A stretch of 64,000 nt of DNA from Hymenobacter caeli (GTDB lineage Bacteria; Bacteroidota; Bacteroidia; Cytophagales; Hymenobacteraceae). Positions 53,433 to 62,856 of this stretch are shown here, in pieces. The stretch covers positions 124,001 through 188,000 of the forward strand of contig NZ_JABSNP010000001.1 of assembly GCF_013294115.1 (NCBI RefSeq), given 5' to 3'. Position numbers and translations under genes: made by a program. Numbering within the stretch: position 1 is the first letter of the stretch; the number at the start of each line of letters is the position of its first letter. Below the pieces are notes generated by a model. That model was not told the origin of the DNA. It ran no database searches and worked only from the letters and a program-made list of their open reading frames with translations.

Positions 53433-54794
53433 ATGCCTCCCGTCGAAAAAACTGCCGACCAGAAAACCGATAAAACCGCCGCGCCCGCCTTGGCCGACGA
53501 CCCCAAGCGGGGCAGCATCCGGGCGCTGCGGGCCCTGAACTTCTTCATCGCCGACGTGCAGAACGGCATGGGCCCCTACATGGCGATGTTCCTGCAATCG
53601 AGCGTGCACTGGAACCAGGCCCAGATTGGCGGGGCCCTGGCGGCGGGCAACATCGCCCAGGTGCTGGCCCAAACGCCCGCCGGGGCCCTCATCGACCGCC
53701 TCCGCCAGAAACGCACCCTGCTGGTCGTCGGCATCGGGCTGATTGCCACGGCCGTGCTGGCCACCGCCTTCTTCACCACGCGGCCGGTGGTGATGGGCGG
53801 GCAGGCCCTGATTGGCGTGGCCGGGGCCATCTTCCCGCCCTGCCTGGCCGCTATTGCCCTGGGGTTGGTGGGCCGGAAGAATTTCGACCAAGCCCAGGGC
53901 ACCAACCAGGCCTTCAACGCGGCCGGCAACATGTTCGCGGCCGTGGCCCTGGGCGCGGTGGGCTACTATTTCAACCTGCGCTGGATGTTCTACCTCGTGG
54001 GGGCCCTCTGCGTAGGGGCCGTGCTGTGCGTGGCCCGCATCAAAGGCGACGACATCGACTTCGACCAGGCCCGCGGGGCCGACCAGGACGACCACCAAGC
54101 GGGCCCGGACCGAAAAGACGGCTCGCCTAATGGCCCACCCAGCAGCGCCGTCCCGGCGGCCCCCGGCGGCGTGTGGGACGGCGTCAAGGAGCTGCTGGCC
54201 GGCTTCCGCGAGCTGCTGACGCAAAAGCCGGTGCTGATTTTTCTGGCGTCGGCCGTCATCTTCCACTTCGCCAACGCCGCCATGGTGCCGCTCGTCACGC
54301 AGCTGCTGGCCAAGGGCGCAGGGGTGCAGCGGGCGGTGCTGTTCACCTCGGGCTACATGGTGGCCTCGCAGCTCGTGTTCATGGTGGTGGCGGCCGCGAG
54401 CGGCAAGCTGGCGGGCCGGCTGGGCCGCAAGCCGCTGTTTCTTTTCGGGTTCGCGGCGCTGGCGCTGCGCGGGGTGCTCTACACGCTCAGCCACGCGCCG
54501 GCGGCCCTCATCGCCGTGCAGTGCATGGACGGCCTCGGGGCGGGCATTTTCGGGGTGGTGGGCGTGCTCATCATCGCCGACCTCACCAAGGGCACCGGCC
54601 GCTTCAATGCCGCGCAGGGGGCCATTGCTACGGCCCAGGGCCTGGGCGCGTTCCTCAGCAACTCGGTGGCCGGCTACCTGGCCAAAACCCGCGGCGACGA
54701 CTTCACCTTCCTGGTGCTGGCCGGCATCGCGGCCGTGGGCCTGGTGTTCTTCTGGGTGTTCATGCCCGAAACCCGCGAGCAGGCGGCGGGCTGA
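53433..54794 (+). CDS. Major facilitator superfamily transporter
   Basis: A 453-residue protein from ATG 53433 (an ATG 20 codons earlier is in frame but gives an unlikely Pro-rich start). After a soluble N-terminus of about 35 residues come about twelve helices in two halves. The first half has ALIDRLRQKRTLLVV at loop 2-3, a variant of the MFS motif; the second has KLAGRLGRKPLFLFG at loop 8-9. The central loop (about 210-260) is Asp/Gly/Pro-rich. It may export drugs or metabolites; substrate unknown. It is followed by a lipocalin gene with no evident terminator between. Confidence 0.85.
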   Translation: MPPVEKTADQKTDKTAAPALADDPKRGSIRALRALNFFIADVQNGMGPYMAMFLQSSVHWNQAQIGGALAAGNIAQVLAQTPAGALIDRLRQKRTLLVVGIGLIATAVLATAFFTTRPVVMGGQALIGVAGAIFPPCLAAIALGLVGRKNFDQAQGTNQAFNAAGNMFAAVALGAVGYYFNLRWMFYLVGALCVGAVLCVARIKGDDIDFDQARGADQDDHQAGPDRKDGSPNGPPSSAVPAAPGGVWDGVKELLAGFRELLTQKPVLIFLASAVIFHFANAAMVPLVTQLLAKGAGVQRAVLFTSGYMVASQLVFMVVAAASGKLAGRLGRKPLFLFGFAALALRGVLYTLSHAPAALIAVQCMDGLGAGIFGVVGVLIIADLTKGTGRFNAAQGAIATAQGLGAFLSNSVAGYLAKTRGDDFTFLVLAGIAAVGLVFFWVFMPETREQAAG

Positions 54795-54963
54795 CCCGGC
54801 CGGCCGCGCATTCTATTCCCGCCAAGCCCGGCCGCTTTTACAATTGCGCCGCCTTCCCAACTATCGGAGCAAGCCGCTTCAGCCACCGCGCTGTAATTGG
54901 AAAAGCTGGCCGGCGGGGCGCGCACTGCGTAGAGAGGCCGTCCCCAAACATCATTTTCTGCCC

Positions 54964-55533
54964 ATGAACAACCTGCTCAAGCGCCGGCGGCCGCTCCTGC
55001 TCCCGGCGTTGGCCGCCGTGGCCACCGGGGTGGCCTACGCTTACGCCCGCCGCAAAAAACGGCCGCCTCTGCCCACCGTGGCGCACGTCGATTTGCACCG
55101 CTACGGCGGGCTGTGGTACGAAGTGGCCCGGCTGCCGGCTCGCTTCGAAAAAGGCTGCCAGCACGTGACGGCCGACTACACCCTGCGGCCCGACGGCAAG
55201 GTGGGCGTGCGCAACACCTGCCACAAGGGGGGGCTGTACGGGCCCGTGCGAGGGGCCTCCGCCGTGGCCCGCGCCGTCGACGCCACCAATGCCAGGCTCA
55301 AAGTGCAGTTCTTCTGGCCTTTCGAAGGCAACTACTGGATTCTGGCCCTCGACGAAGCCGCCTACCAATATGCGCTGGTGGGTGAGCCCAACCGCCAGAA
55401 CTTGTGGCTGCTGAGCCGCCAGCCGCACCTGGAGCGCCGCATCCGCGACCGGCTCATCGCCCATGCCCGCGCCCTGGGCTTCCCGGTAGAAAAACTGATT
55501 TTCACGCCCCAGCCCGTGGCCGGCAAGCCCTAG
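54964..55533 (+). CDS. Lipocalin family protein (Blc-like)
   Basis: A 189-residue protein from ATG 54964. A basic start and one N-terminal membrane segment (LLLPALAAVATGVAYAYA, about 11-28) anchor it. The lipocalin hallmark is DLHRYGGLWYEVARLPARFE near residues 41-60, and EGNYWILALDEAAYQYALVG plus LWLLSRQPHL are the later Blc-type blocks. Bacterial lipocalins bind fatty acids or lysophospholipids and are linked to membrane repair or stress. Unlike classical Blc it has a membrane anchor rather than a lipobox. A bidirectional terminator follows. Confidence 0.88.
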   Translation: MNNLLKRRRPLLLPALAAVATGVAYAYARRKKRPPLPTVAHVDLHRYGGLWYEVARLPARFEKGCQHVTADYTLRPDGKVGVRNTCHKGGLYGPVRGASAVARAVDATNARLKVQFFWPFEGNYWILALDEAAYQYALVGEPNRQNLWLLSRQPHLERRIRDRLIAHARALGFPVEKLIFTPQPVAGKP

Positions 55534-55586
55534 CTGCCGGCGCACCGGCGCGGGGCAAAGCGGCCATTCCGTGGCAACGCCCAATA

Positions 55587-55622
55587 AAAAAAGGACCCGG
55601 CCAATCGGCTGGGTCCTTTTTT
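55587..55622. terminator. Bidirectional terminator between lipocalin and Spy-like genes
   Basis: AAAAAAGGACCCGGCC (55587-55602) pairs with GGCTGGGTCCTTTTTT (55607-55622) apart from one mismatch, around AATC. A-runs and T-runs on the two sides serve both convergent transcripts. Confidence 0.9.
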
Positions 55623-55646
55623 GGGCGACTCGGAGAAGGCCGTCGG

Positions 55647-56120
55647 CTACTCGACTTTCGCCTTCAGCTTGTCTTTTTTGATTTTCACCTTGCCTTTTTT
55701 GGCGGTGCTGTCCTGGGCCATGCCCTGGCCCATGCCTTGGCCCTGGGCCATGCCCTGGCCGCCGCGCTGCATGCGCTCGGCCTGCATGGCGGTGTACTTG
55801 GTGTACTGGTCGGGCGTGAGCACGGCCTTGAACTGGTCGTCGTACTTGGCGCGGCCAGCCATCATCTGGTCGCGCATTTGCTCGCGCGTCACGCTGCCGC
55901 TTTGCACCTGGCCGCGCATGCCCTGCATTTCCTGGTCGCGGGCGGCCATAATGGCCTGCACTTTAGTGGTTTGGTCGGCGCTCAGGCCCAGGGCCTGGGT
56001 CAGGCGCTCGGTCTGGCGGGCGGCCATCTGGCCGGGGGCTCCTTGGGCGGGGGCCTGGGCTTGGGCGGCCCCCGCGCTCAGGGCAAAGGCGGCCAGCAAC
56101 GGAAACAGGAATTTTTTCAT
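55647..56120 (-). CDS. Small periplasmic protein, Spy/LTXXQ-like
   Basis: A 157-residue protein with a signal peptide (MKKFLFPLLAAFALSAGAAQ, cleavage near residue 22). The mature part is helical and Gln/Met-rich, with ALGLSADQTTKVQAIMAARD and AVLTPDQYTKYTAMQAERM. The repeated 'L(S/T)xDQ' pattern recalls the CpxP/Spy group of periplasmic chaperones. A Gly/Gln/Met-rich linker and a Lys-rich tail (KKGKVKIKKDKLKAK) end the protein. Chaperone or metal-stress function is inference only. The next gene upstream on the same strand encodes another tiny secreted protein. Confidence 0.72.
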   Translation of the reverse strand: MKKFLFPLLAAFALSAGAAQAQAPAQGAPGQMAARQTERLTQALGLSADQTTKVQAIMAARDQEMQGMRGQVQSGSVTREQMRDQMMAGRAKYDDQFKAVLTPDQYTKYTAMQAERMQRGGQGMAQGQGMGQGMAQDSTAKKGKVKIKKDKLKAKVE

Positions 56121-56202
56121 GGGTTAAAAAGGAGAAAAGGGGGAAATTGGGTGAATCCACAAAGCCGCCCCGGCGGGTTGGACCCGCCGGGGCGGCGAAG
56201 GC

Positions 56203-56439
56203 TTAACGGTGGTCGTAGCGGCGGTGGTCGTTCCCGCGGTGGTCGCGGTCGCGGCGGAAGTCGCGGCGGTCCCGGCCGCGGCGCTCGTGCTCGTAGCGGC
56301 CGTGGTCGCGGCGGTCATCGCGGCGGCCGTGCTCGTAGCGGTCGTGGCCGAAAGCCGGGGCGGCGGGAGTGGCGGCAAAAGCACTGCTGCTGGCGAGGAG
56401 GGCAACGGCGGCGAAGGCGGCAAAGAAGGAAGCTTTCAT
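56203..56439 (-). CDS. Secreted Arg/Asp/His-rich low-complexity protein
   Basis: A 78-residue protein from ATG 56437-56439 with a good signal peptide (SFFAAFAAVALLASSSAFA). The mature part is about 55 residues made almost only of Arg, Asp, His, Gly, Tyr and Glu in RDRR-, HDRYEH- and RRD-like units. Such composition should be disordered and highly charged with both signs; metal or polyanion binding is possible. No family recognised. Low complexity makes coding status less sure, but the signal peptide and neighbour (55647-56120, also small and secreted) support it. Confidence 0.6.
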   Translation of the reverse strand: MKASFFAAFAAVALLASSSAFAATPAAPAFGHDRYEHGRRDDRRDHGRYEHERRGRDRRDFRRDRDHRGNDHRRYDHR

Positions 56440-56656
56440 GGAAGTGGGGTGGGGATAAGAAGTTGTTGGAAAAGGGTTTGGGTCGGGCCTGCTATCCGCC
56501 CGATTGGCGAAGACCGGAGCAAGCCGCTCGTGCATTACCCTTTGCAAACCTGCGTCCAGACCCGCCGTTTTCGCCGCCGGCTAGACTAATCTCCCCATCC
56601 CCTCGACCGGGGCCCCCGAATCGCCGCCTAACCGGCCGGTTTGTGCCCCGCCGGCC

Positions 56657-58201
56657 TCACCGCATCTTCAGGAATTTGCGGCGCATCACGTCCTGCACCG
56701 GCACGTTGGTAATCTTGCTTTCCAGCCACGAAATCAGGTCGAAGTACAGAAACGGCCGCCGGTCGTAGGGGCTGGCGGCGATGACCACCATCTTGTCTTT
56801 CAGCTTGCTGAACTCCTCCTTGAGCTGGCCGGGCGCGATGGTGCCCACCCGCCGCAGGAACCGGAAAATCTCGACCTGCATCGGCTGCTGGTCGTCCATC
56901 TTGCCCAGGAAGTGGTACACCGAGCGCACCTGGTATTCCAGGCTGGCGTCGTCGCCGGCCTCGTAGTGGGCCACCAGGTTCAGGATGCGGGCGAAGCACT
57001 GCAGGTCCTCGCGCAGGCTCAGGTCCTTCTGGTCGATGATGAGGTTCAGGTACTCGATGGCCTTGCGGAACTGCCCGCTGCCGAAGTACAGGCTGGCAAT
57101 CTTGTAGTAGAAGACCAGCGTGCGGTGCAAATCGAGCTGCGAGCGGTGCAGGGCCAGGTTTTCGAGCAGCTCCGGCACAATGGCCAGCCCTTCCGTGAAG
57201 CGGGCCTCCAGGAAGTACACGTTGATGCGGTTCGTGTAGATGTACTGGAACAGCAGCGTCTCGGTGTTGGGGCTGGCGCGGCGCGTCTGGTTGGCGGCGA
57301 AGTCTTCCAGCTGCTGCAATACTTCCATGAACTTGCTGTAGTACAGTAGGTTGAAGAGCGAGGCCAGCAAATTGTGCAGGCCCTTGATGTAGAGCATGGC
57401 CTGGGTGTCCTTCAGGTGCGGCGCTTCCTCGAACAGGTCCACCCACTTCTGGGCGTAGCGGTAGCAGGCCCGGAAATCCTGGTTCAGGGTGTGGTACCAC
57501 ACGTGGGCCTGGTAGAAGTAGAGCCGCTCGAAAAACGTGCTGTCGGGGGCCACCGAGGCCGGCATGTTGGCCTGGAAAAACGCCGTAATCTGCTCGTGGT
57601 GGGCCTGGTTGCGGGCGTGCCCGGTCTTGAGGTAGAAGCCGTAGAGCCGCAGCGCGGCGTTGGACAGCTCGTGCATCCGGGCCAGGTGCGTCACCGTGTC
57701 CAGGGCCTCGGTGGCCAGGGTTTCGGCGCGGTCCCCCAGGCTGCGCGTGATGTACTGCGACTCAATCAGCTTCTCAAAATCGAGGGCCAGCAGGGCCACG
57801 TGGGGCAGCTCGGCCTGCTGGGCGGCCAGCTTGGTTTTCTCCAGCATCCGCAGGCTCTGCTGGTAGAAGCCCTTGTTGTAGAGCACCCGGGCGTAGTCGA
57901 GCTGCTCGTGGAGCTGGATGTCGGGGTTCTGGCCGGCGTGGTACACGCGCAGGCTGCCCAGCAGCTGCCGGTACAGGTTGGCCTTGAGGTTGGCCAGCTG
58001 GGCCCGCTTCAGGGCCGGCACCTGCGCCACGATGCGGTCCTCGTCGTAGGCGTCCAGCGCGTCCAGCGCGTCGAAAAGCTGCAAGAATTTCAGGCCCTCG
58101 CCGGCCCCCGGCCGGTCGGTGAACAGCCGGAAGTGCCGCTTTTCGGAGCGCGTCAGCGACTTGATAAGCTGGAAAACCGGGTCGGTGCTCTTATTGGGCA
58201 T
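56657..58201 (-). CDS. Helical-repeat (TPR-like) conserved protein, unknown function
   Basis: A 514-residue all-helical cytoplasmic protein with no signal peptide. It starts MPNKSTDPVFQLIKSLTRSE, followed by KRHFRLF, a beginning I associate with a conserved Bacteroidota family without a function. Helix pairs such as YNKGFYQQSLRMLEKTKLAA and YFGSGQFRKAIEYLNLIID are tetratricopeptide-like, suggesting a protein-protein scaffold. It is divergent from leuA, with an AT-rich promoter spacer between. No catalytic motif. Confidence 0.7.
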   Translation of the reverse strand: MPNKSTDPVFQLIKSLTRSEKRHFRLFTDRPGAGEGLKFLQLFDALDALDAYDEDRIVAQVPALKRAQLANLKANLYRQLLGSLRVYHAGQNPDIQLHEQLDYARVLYNKGFYQQSLRMLEKTKLAAQQAELPHVALLALDFEKLIESQYITRSLGDRAETLATEALDTVTHLARMHELSNAALRLYGFYLKTGHARNQAHHEQITAFFQANMPASVAPDSTFFERLYFYQAHVWYHTLNQDFRACYRYAQKWVDLFEEAPHLKDTQAMLYIKGLHNLLASLFNLLYYSKFMEVLQQLEDFAANQTRRASPNTETLLFQYIYTNRINVYFLEARFTEGLAIVPELLENLALHRSQLDLHRTLVFYYKIASLYFGSGQFRKAIEYLNLIIDQKDLSLREDLQCFARILNLVAHYEAGDDASLEYQVRSVYHFLGKMDDQQPMQVEIFRFLRRVGTIAPGQLKEEFSKLKDKMVVIAASPYDRRPFLYFDLISWLESKITNVPVQDVMRRKFLKMR

Positions 58202-58367
58202 TGTACGAATCGTTGAGTCAAGATACTTTATAACAGATAATTAAGTTAAAAAAGTATTGAATTGGAAATAGTACGGGCCGCGCAAAACTGCTTGGGCCGG
58301 TGCGTAAAACGCCGCTACTTGCAGCGCAATATCCACTTTGTTACCGCTCCCCGGGGGCGTAGCCCAT
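58202..58367. other. AT-rich divergent promoter region upstream of leuA
   Basis: These 166 bases are AT-rich from about 58215 to 58275. On the minus strand TATCTTGA lies close before the helical-repeat gene; on the plus strand CACTTTG precedes leuA. No leader peptide rich in leucine codons and no T-box-like structure was recognised, so control of the leu genes is unexplained. Confidence 0.45.
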
Positions 58368-59534
58368 ATGTCAGCCCAGAAAATTCAAATCTTCGATACC
58401 ACGCTCCGCGACGGCGAACAGGTGCCGGGCTGCAAGCTAAACCAGGCCGAGAAGCTCGTCATTGCCCGCCAGCTCGAAGCGCTGGGCGTGGACGTGATTG
58501 AGGCCGGCTTCCCGGTGTCGAGCCCCGGCGACTTTGCCGCCGTGGCCGCCATCGCCGCCCAAACCCAGGAGGCCACCGTCTGCGGCCTCACCCGGGCCGT
58601 CGAGAACGACATTCGGGTGGCCGCCGAGGCGCTGCGCGGGGCCCGCCGCCCGCGCATCCACACCGGCATCGGCACCTCCGATTTGCACATTTACCAGAAG
58701 CTGCGCAGCACCCCGGCCGACGTGCTGGTGCGGGCCGTGGCCGCCGTGAAGCTGGCCAAGAGCTTCGTGGAGGACGTCGAGTTTTACGCCGAGGACGCCG
58801 GCCGCACCGACAACGAGTTCCTGGCCCGGGTGTGCGAGGCCGCCATTGCCGCCGGGGCCACCGTACTCAACATCCCCGACACCACCGGCTACTGCCTGCC
58901 CCACGAGTACGGGGCCAAGATTAAGTACCTGTACGACAACGTGAAGGGCATCGAACGCGCCATCCTCTCCACCCACTGCCACAACGATTTGGGCCTGGCC
59001 ACGGCCAACTCCATCGCCGGTGTCATGCACGGGGCCCGGCAAATCGAGTGCACCATCAACGGCGTGGGGGAGCGGGCCGGCAACACAGCCCTGGAGGAGG
59101 TGGTGATGATTCTGCGCCAGCACCCCGGCCTGGGCCTCGACACCAACGTGCGCACCAAGCTGCTGGCCGAAACCTCGGCCCTCGTCTCGCACCTGATGAG
59201 CATGCCCGTGCAGGCCAACAAGGCCATCGTGGGGGCCAACGCCTTCTCGCACAGCAGCGGCATCCACCAGGACGGCGTTATCAAGTGCCGCGAAACCTAC
59301 GAAATCATCGACCCCAAAGAAGTGGGCGTCGTCGATTCGAGCATCGTGCTCACGGCCCGCTCGGGCCGCGCCGCCCTGGCCTACCGCCTCCAGAAGCTCG
59401 GTTACGACCTGGAGCGCCCGGCCCTCAACACCGCCTACGCCAGCTTCCTCGTCCTCGCCGACCGCCAGCGCGAAGTCATCGACGACGACCTGCACGCCCT
59501 CGTGGAGCAGGAGAAGCTGGTGGCCGCCAACTAA
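58368..59534 (+). CDS. leuA: 2-isopropylmalate synthase (short form)
   Basis: A 388-residue enzyme from ATG 58368. It condenses 2-oxoisovalerate with acetyl-CoA, the first step of leucine synthesis. [20 protein letters not shown] near residue 6 is the HMGL-like signature with the metal-binding Asp; [15 protein letters not shown] holds the His-x-His metal pair, and [15 protein letters not shown] is the second signature. It ends soon after the catalytic and subdomain region and lacks the about 130-residue leucine-binding C-terminal domain of long LeuA, so feedback control must be different. leuC follows by 12 bp in one operon. Confidence 0.93.
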   Translation: MSAQKIQIFDTTLRDGEQVPGCKLNQAEKLVIARQLEALGVDVIEAGFPVSSPGDFAAVAAIAAQTQEATVCGLTRAVENDIRVAAEALRGARRPRIHTGIGTSDLHIYQKLRSTPADVLVRAVAAVKLAKSFVEDVEFYAEDAGRTDNEFLARVCEAAIAAGATVLNIPDTTGYCLPHEYGAKIKYLYDNVKGIERAILSTHCHNDLGLATANSIAGVMHGARQIECTINGVGERAGNTALEEVVMILRQHPGLGLDTNVRTKLLAETSALVSHLMSMPVQANKAIVGANAFSHSSGIHQDGVIKCRETYEIIDPKEVGVVDSSIVLTARSGRAALAYRLQKLGYDLERPALNTAYASFLVLADRQREVIDDDLHALVEQEKLVAAN

Positions 59535-59546
59535 CGCAATTCCCAC

Positions 59547-60941
59547 ATGGCCACGACCTTATTCGATAAAATCTGGGATGCCCACGTCGTCCGCTCCATC
59601 GCGAGCGGGCAGGAGGTGGTGTACATCGACCGGCACCTGATTCACGAAGTCACCAGCCCCCAGGCCTTCGATGAGATTGCCGCGCGGGGCCTGCCGCTGT
59701 TCCGCCCCGGCCAGATGCTGGCCACGGCCGACCACAACGTGCCCACCCTGCACCAGGACCAGCCCATTCGGGAGCCGCTGTCCCGCTCGCAGGTGGACAA
59801 GCTGACCGAGAACTGCCAGAAGTACGGCGTGGAACTGTACGGCCTGGGCCACCAGCGCCAGGGCATCGTGCACGTCATCGGGCCCGAGCTGGGCCTCACG
59901 CTGCCGGGCACCACCATCGTGTGCGGCGACAGCCACACCTCCACGCACGGCGCGTTCGGGGCCGTAGCCTTCGGCATCGGCACCAGCCAGGTGGCCCAGG
60001 TGATGGCCTCGCAGTGCCTGCTGCTGAACCGGCCCCAGCGGATGCGGATTTCGGTGGAGGGTGAACTACAGCGCGGCGTCACGGCCAAAGACCTGATTCT
60101 CTACGTCATCGCGCAGCTCGGCACGGGCGGGGCCACCGGCCACTTCGTGGAGTACGCCGGCAGCGCCGTGCGGGCCCTGAGCATGGAAGGCCGCATGACC
60201 GTTTGCAACATGAGTATCGAGATGGGGGCCCGCGGCGGCCTCATCGCCCCCGACGCCACCACGCTGGCCTACGTGGCGGGCCGGCCCTTCGCCCCGAAAG
60301 GCGCGGACTGGGAGAAAGCGGTGGCCTACTGGCAAACCCTGTACTCGGACGCCGACGCGGCGTTTGAAACCGAGTACACGTTTGACGCGCAGCAGATTAC
60401 GCCCATGATAACCTACGGCACCAACCCCGGCATGGGCATCCCGCTCACCGGCCACGTGCCGAGCGAGGTGCCCGAGGGAGAGGCCGAAAGCTTTGATAAA
60501 TCATTGAAATACATGGGTTTTGAGCGCGGCGAGTCGCTGCTGGGCAAGCAGATTGACTACGTGTTCATCGGCAGCTGCACCAACTCGCGCATCGAAGACC
60601 TGCGCACCGTGGCCGCCTACGTGCAGGGCAAGCAGAAGGCCGGCCACGTCGAGGCCATCATCGTGCCCGGCTCCAAGCAGGTGGAGCAGCAGGCCATTGC
60701 CGAGGGCATCGACAAGATTTTTGCCGCCGCCGGCTTCGAGCTGCGCGAGCCTGGGTGCAGCGCCTGCCTGGCCATGAATGAAGATAAGATTCCCGCCGGG
60801 GCCTACTGCGTGGCCACCTCCAACCGCAACTTTGAGGGGCGGCAGGGCCCCGGGTCGCGCACGCTGCTGGCCAGCCCGCTGGTGGCGGCCATCACCGCCG
60901 TGCAGGGCCGCATCGTGGACATTACCAAGTACTTGAACTGA
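59547..60941 (+). CDS. leuC: 3-isopropylmalate dehydratase large subunit
   Basis: A 464-residue aconitase-family subunit that isomerises 2- to 3-isopropylmalate with LeuD. The [4Fe-4S] ligands are the Cys in [14 protein letters not shown] (near residue 345) and the two in [11 protein letters not shown] (near 405-408). [15 protein letters not shown] and [12 protein letters not shown] are substrate-site blocks. Length is the usual one for the bacterial form. It is separated from leuD by a 158-base spacer holding a 39-bp perfect inverted repeat, odd for subunits of one enzyme that should be made in equal amounts. Confidence 0.96.
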   Translation: MATTLFDKIWDAHVVRSIASGQEVVYIDRHLIHEVTSPQAFDEIAARGLPLFRPGQMLATADHNVPTLHQDQPIREPLSRSQVDKLTENCQKYGVELYGLGHQRQGIVHVIGPELGLTLPGTTIVCGDSHTSTHGAFGAVAFGIGTSQVAQVMASQCLLLNRPQRMRISVEGELQRGVTAKDLILYVIAQLGTGGATGHFVEYAGSAVRALSMEGRMTVCNMSIEMGARGGLIAPDATTLAYVAGRPFAPKGADWEKAVAYWQTLYSDADAAFETEYTFDAQQITPMITYGTNPGMGIPLTGHVPSEVPEGEAESFDKSLKYMGFERGESLLGKQIDYVFIGSCTNSRIEDLRTVAAYVQGKQKAGHVEAIIVPGSKQVEQQAIAEGIDKIFAAAGFELREPGCSACLAMNEDKIPAGAYCVATSNRNFEGRQGPGSRTLLASPLVAAITAVQGRIVDITKYLN

Positions 60942-60947
60942 TACGCC

Positions 60948-61075
60948 GCCTCACCCCCCGGCCCCCTCTCCGGGGGAGAGGGGGAGTCAAATAACCCGAT
61001 AAAAAGTTAATTAAACTCAGCAACCCAGACGTCTGTCTCCCCCTCTCCCCCGGAGAGGGGGCCGGGGGGTGAGGC
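60948..61075. repeat. 39-bp perfect inverted repeat between leuC and leuD
   Basis: Arms 60948-60986 and 61037-61075 are exact reverse complements over 39 bases with a 50-base AT-rich loop. Each arm also holds its own CCCCCTCTCC/GGAGAGGGGG-type palindrome. It starts 6 bp after the leuC stop and ends 24 bp before leuD. Confidence 0.95.
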
Positions 61076-61099
61076 GCACCGCTGAACGAGCTAGTTAAA

Positions 61100-61696
61100 A
61101 TGGAGAAATTTCAGACCCTGCACACCACTGGCGTTCCGCTGCCGCTGGAAAACATTGACACCGACCAGATTATTCCGGCCCGGTTCCTGAAAGCGACCAC
61201 CCGCGAAGGCTTCGGCACCAACCTGTTTTGCGACTGGCGCTACCGGGCCGACGGCACGCCCAAAGCCGATTTCGTGCTGAACAGCCCGCGCTACGCCGGC
61301 CAGGTGCTGGTGGCGGGCAAGAACTTTGGCTGCGGCTCCAGCCGCGAGCACGCCGCCTGGGCCCTGTACGACGCGGGTTTTCGGGCCGTGGTGTCGAGCT
61401 ACTTCGCCGATATTTTCCGCGGCAACGCCTTGAATACGGGCCTGTTGCCGCTGCAAGTGAGCGACGCGGAGCTGGCCCGCCTGCTGGCCGGCATCGAGGC
61501 CGACCCGCAGCTGGCGCTGGTGGTGGATTTGCCCGCCCAGACGCTGCAAGTGCCGGCCTGGGGCGCGGCGTTCGGCTTTGCCATCGACGCCTACAAAAAG
61601 GAGTGCCTGATTAACGGCTACGACGACATCGATTTTTTAGTGAACCAGAAACCGGCCATCGAGGCCTACGAACAACAACGCGCATGGGCATGGTAA
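61100..61696 (+). CDS. leuD: 3-isopropylmalate dehydratase small subunit
   Basis: A 198-residue swivel-domain partner of Leu[21 protein letters not shown] near residue 12 and [20 protein letters not shown] near residue 75 are the two diagnostic blocks. Length matches the standard LeuD. The start follows the large inverted repeat by 24 bp; its end overlaps the beginning of leuB by 13 bp (or 7 bp if leuB starts at 61690), which suggests translational coupling of those two. Confidence 0.96.
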   Translation: MEKFQTLHTTGVPLPLENIDTDQIIPARFLKATTREGFGTNLFCDWRYRADGTPKADFVLNSPRYAGQVLVAGKNFGCGSSREHAAWALYDAGFRAVVSSYFADIFRGNALNTGLLPLQVSDAELARLLAGIEADPQLALVVDLPAQTLQVPAWGAAFGFAIDAYKKECLINGYDDIDFLVNQKPAIEAYEQQRAWAW

Positions 61697-62805
61697 CCAA
61701 AAAGATAGCTGTACTCCCCGGCGACGGCATCGGCCCCGAAGTGTGCCGCCAGGCCGTGAAGGTGCTGGAGGCCGTGGCCGAGCGCTTTGGCCACCGGTTC
61801 GCCTTTTCGTCGCACCTGGTGGGGGCCTGCGCCATCGACGCCACCGGCAACCCCCTGCCCGACGAAACCCTGGCCGCCTGCCGCGCCGCCGACGCGGTGC
61901 TGTTCGGGGCCATCGGCGACCCCAAGTATGACAACGACCCCACCGCCCCCGTGCGCCCCGAGCAGGGCCTGCTGCGGATGCGCAAGGAGCTGGGCCTGTT
62001 CGCCAACATTCGCCCCGTCACGGCCTACACCGCCTTGCTGAAGCACTCGCCCCTCAAGCCCGAGCGCATCGAAGGCACCGACTTGGTGATCTTCCGGGAG
62101 CTGACGGGCGGTATTTACTTCGGTGAGAAGGGCCGCACGGCCGACGGCACGGCCTACGACCACTGCACCTACTCGCGCCCCGAGATTGAGCGCATCGCCC
62201 ACCTGGCGTTCCAGTCGGCCGCCGGCCGCCGCCAGCACCTCACGCTCGTGGACAAGGCCAACGTGTTGGAAACCTCGCGCCTGTGGCGCGAAGTGGTGCG
62301 TGAGCTGGCTCCTCAGTACCCCACCGTCGCCGTGGATTACCTGTTCGTGGACAACGCCGCGATGCAGATTATCATGAACCCCACGCAGTTCGACGTGCTG
62401 CTGACCGAGAACATGTTCGGCGACATCATTTCCGACGAGGCTTCGGTCATCGCCGGGTCGATGGGCCTGCTGCCTTCCGCCTCCGTGGGGGCCGCGGTGG
62501 CGGTGTTCGAGCCCATCCACGGCTCGTACCCGCAGGCCAAGGGCCAGGGCATCGCCAACCCGCTGGCGGCCATCCTCTCGGCGGCCATGCTGCTCGACCA
62601 CTTGGGCCTGGGCACCGAAGCCGAGCTGGTGCGCGAAGCCGTGGACGAGGCCATCACCAACCACATCCTCACCCCCGAGCTGAACCCTTCGGCCCCCTAC
62701 ACCACCGAGCAGGTGGGCAGCTACGTCGCCTTCTGGATTGCCGACTCGAACGAGCAGCAGTGGAGCGCCCACAACATCGCCGTCGGCAGCAGCACCATCA
62801 TTTAG
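61684..62805 (+). CDS. leuB: 3-isopropylmalate dehydrogenase
   Basis: A 373-residue NAD-dependent oxidative decarboxylase, third leucine-specific step. The start is ATG 61684 or ATG 61690; both overlap leu[21 protein letters not shown] is the N-terminal hallmark. [14 protein letters not shown] is the substrate loop, [20 protein letters not shown] carries the metal-binding Asp residues, and [19 protein letters not shown] is the NAD-binding block. Standard length. Part of the leuA-C-D-B order. Confidence 0.97.
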   Translation: MGMVTKKIAVLPGDGIGPEVCRQAVKVLEAVAERFGHRFAFSSHLVGACAIDATGNPLPDETLAACRAADAVLFGAIGDPKYDNDPTAPVRPEQGLLRMRKELGLFANIRPVTAYTALLKHSPLKPERIEGTDLVIFRELTGGIYFGEKGRTADGTAYDHCTYSRPEIERIAHLAFQSAAGRRQHLTLVDKANVLETSRLWREVVRELAPQYPTVAVDYLFVDNAAMQIIMNPTQFDVLLTENMFGDIISDEASVIAGSMGLLPSASVGAAVAVFEPIHGSYPQAKGQGIANPLAAILSAAMLLDHLGLGTEAELVREAVDEAITNHILTPELNPSAPYTTEQVGSYVAFWIADSNEQQWSAHNIAVGSSTII

Positions 62806-62856
62806 CCAGCAACGCGGCGGGCCGCTCCGCCTTGCCGGCTGCCCGCCCCACCCCCA

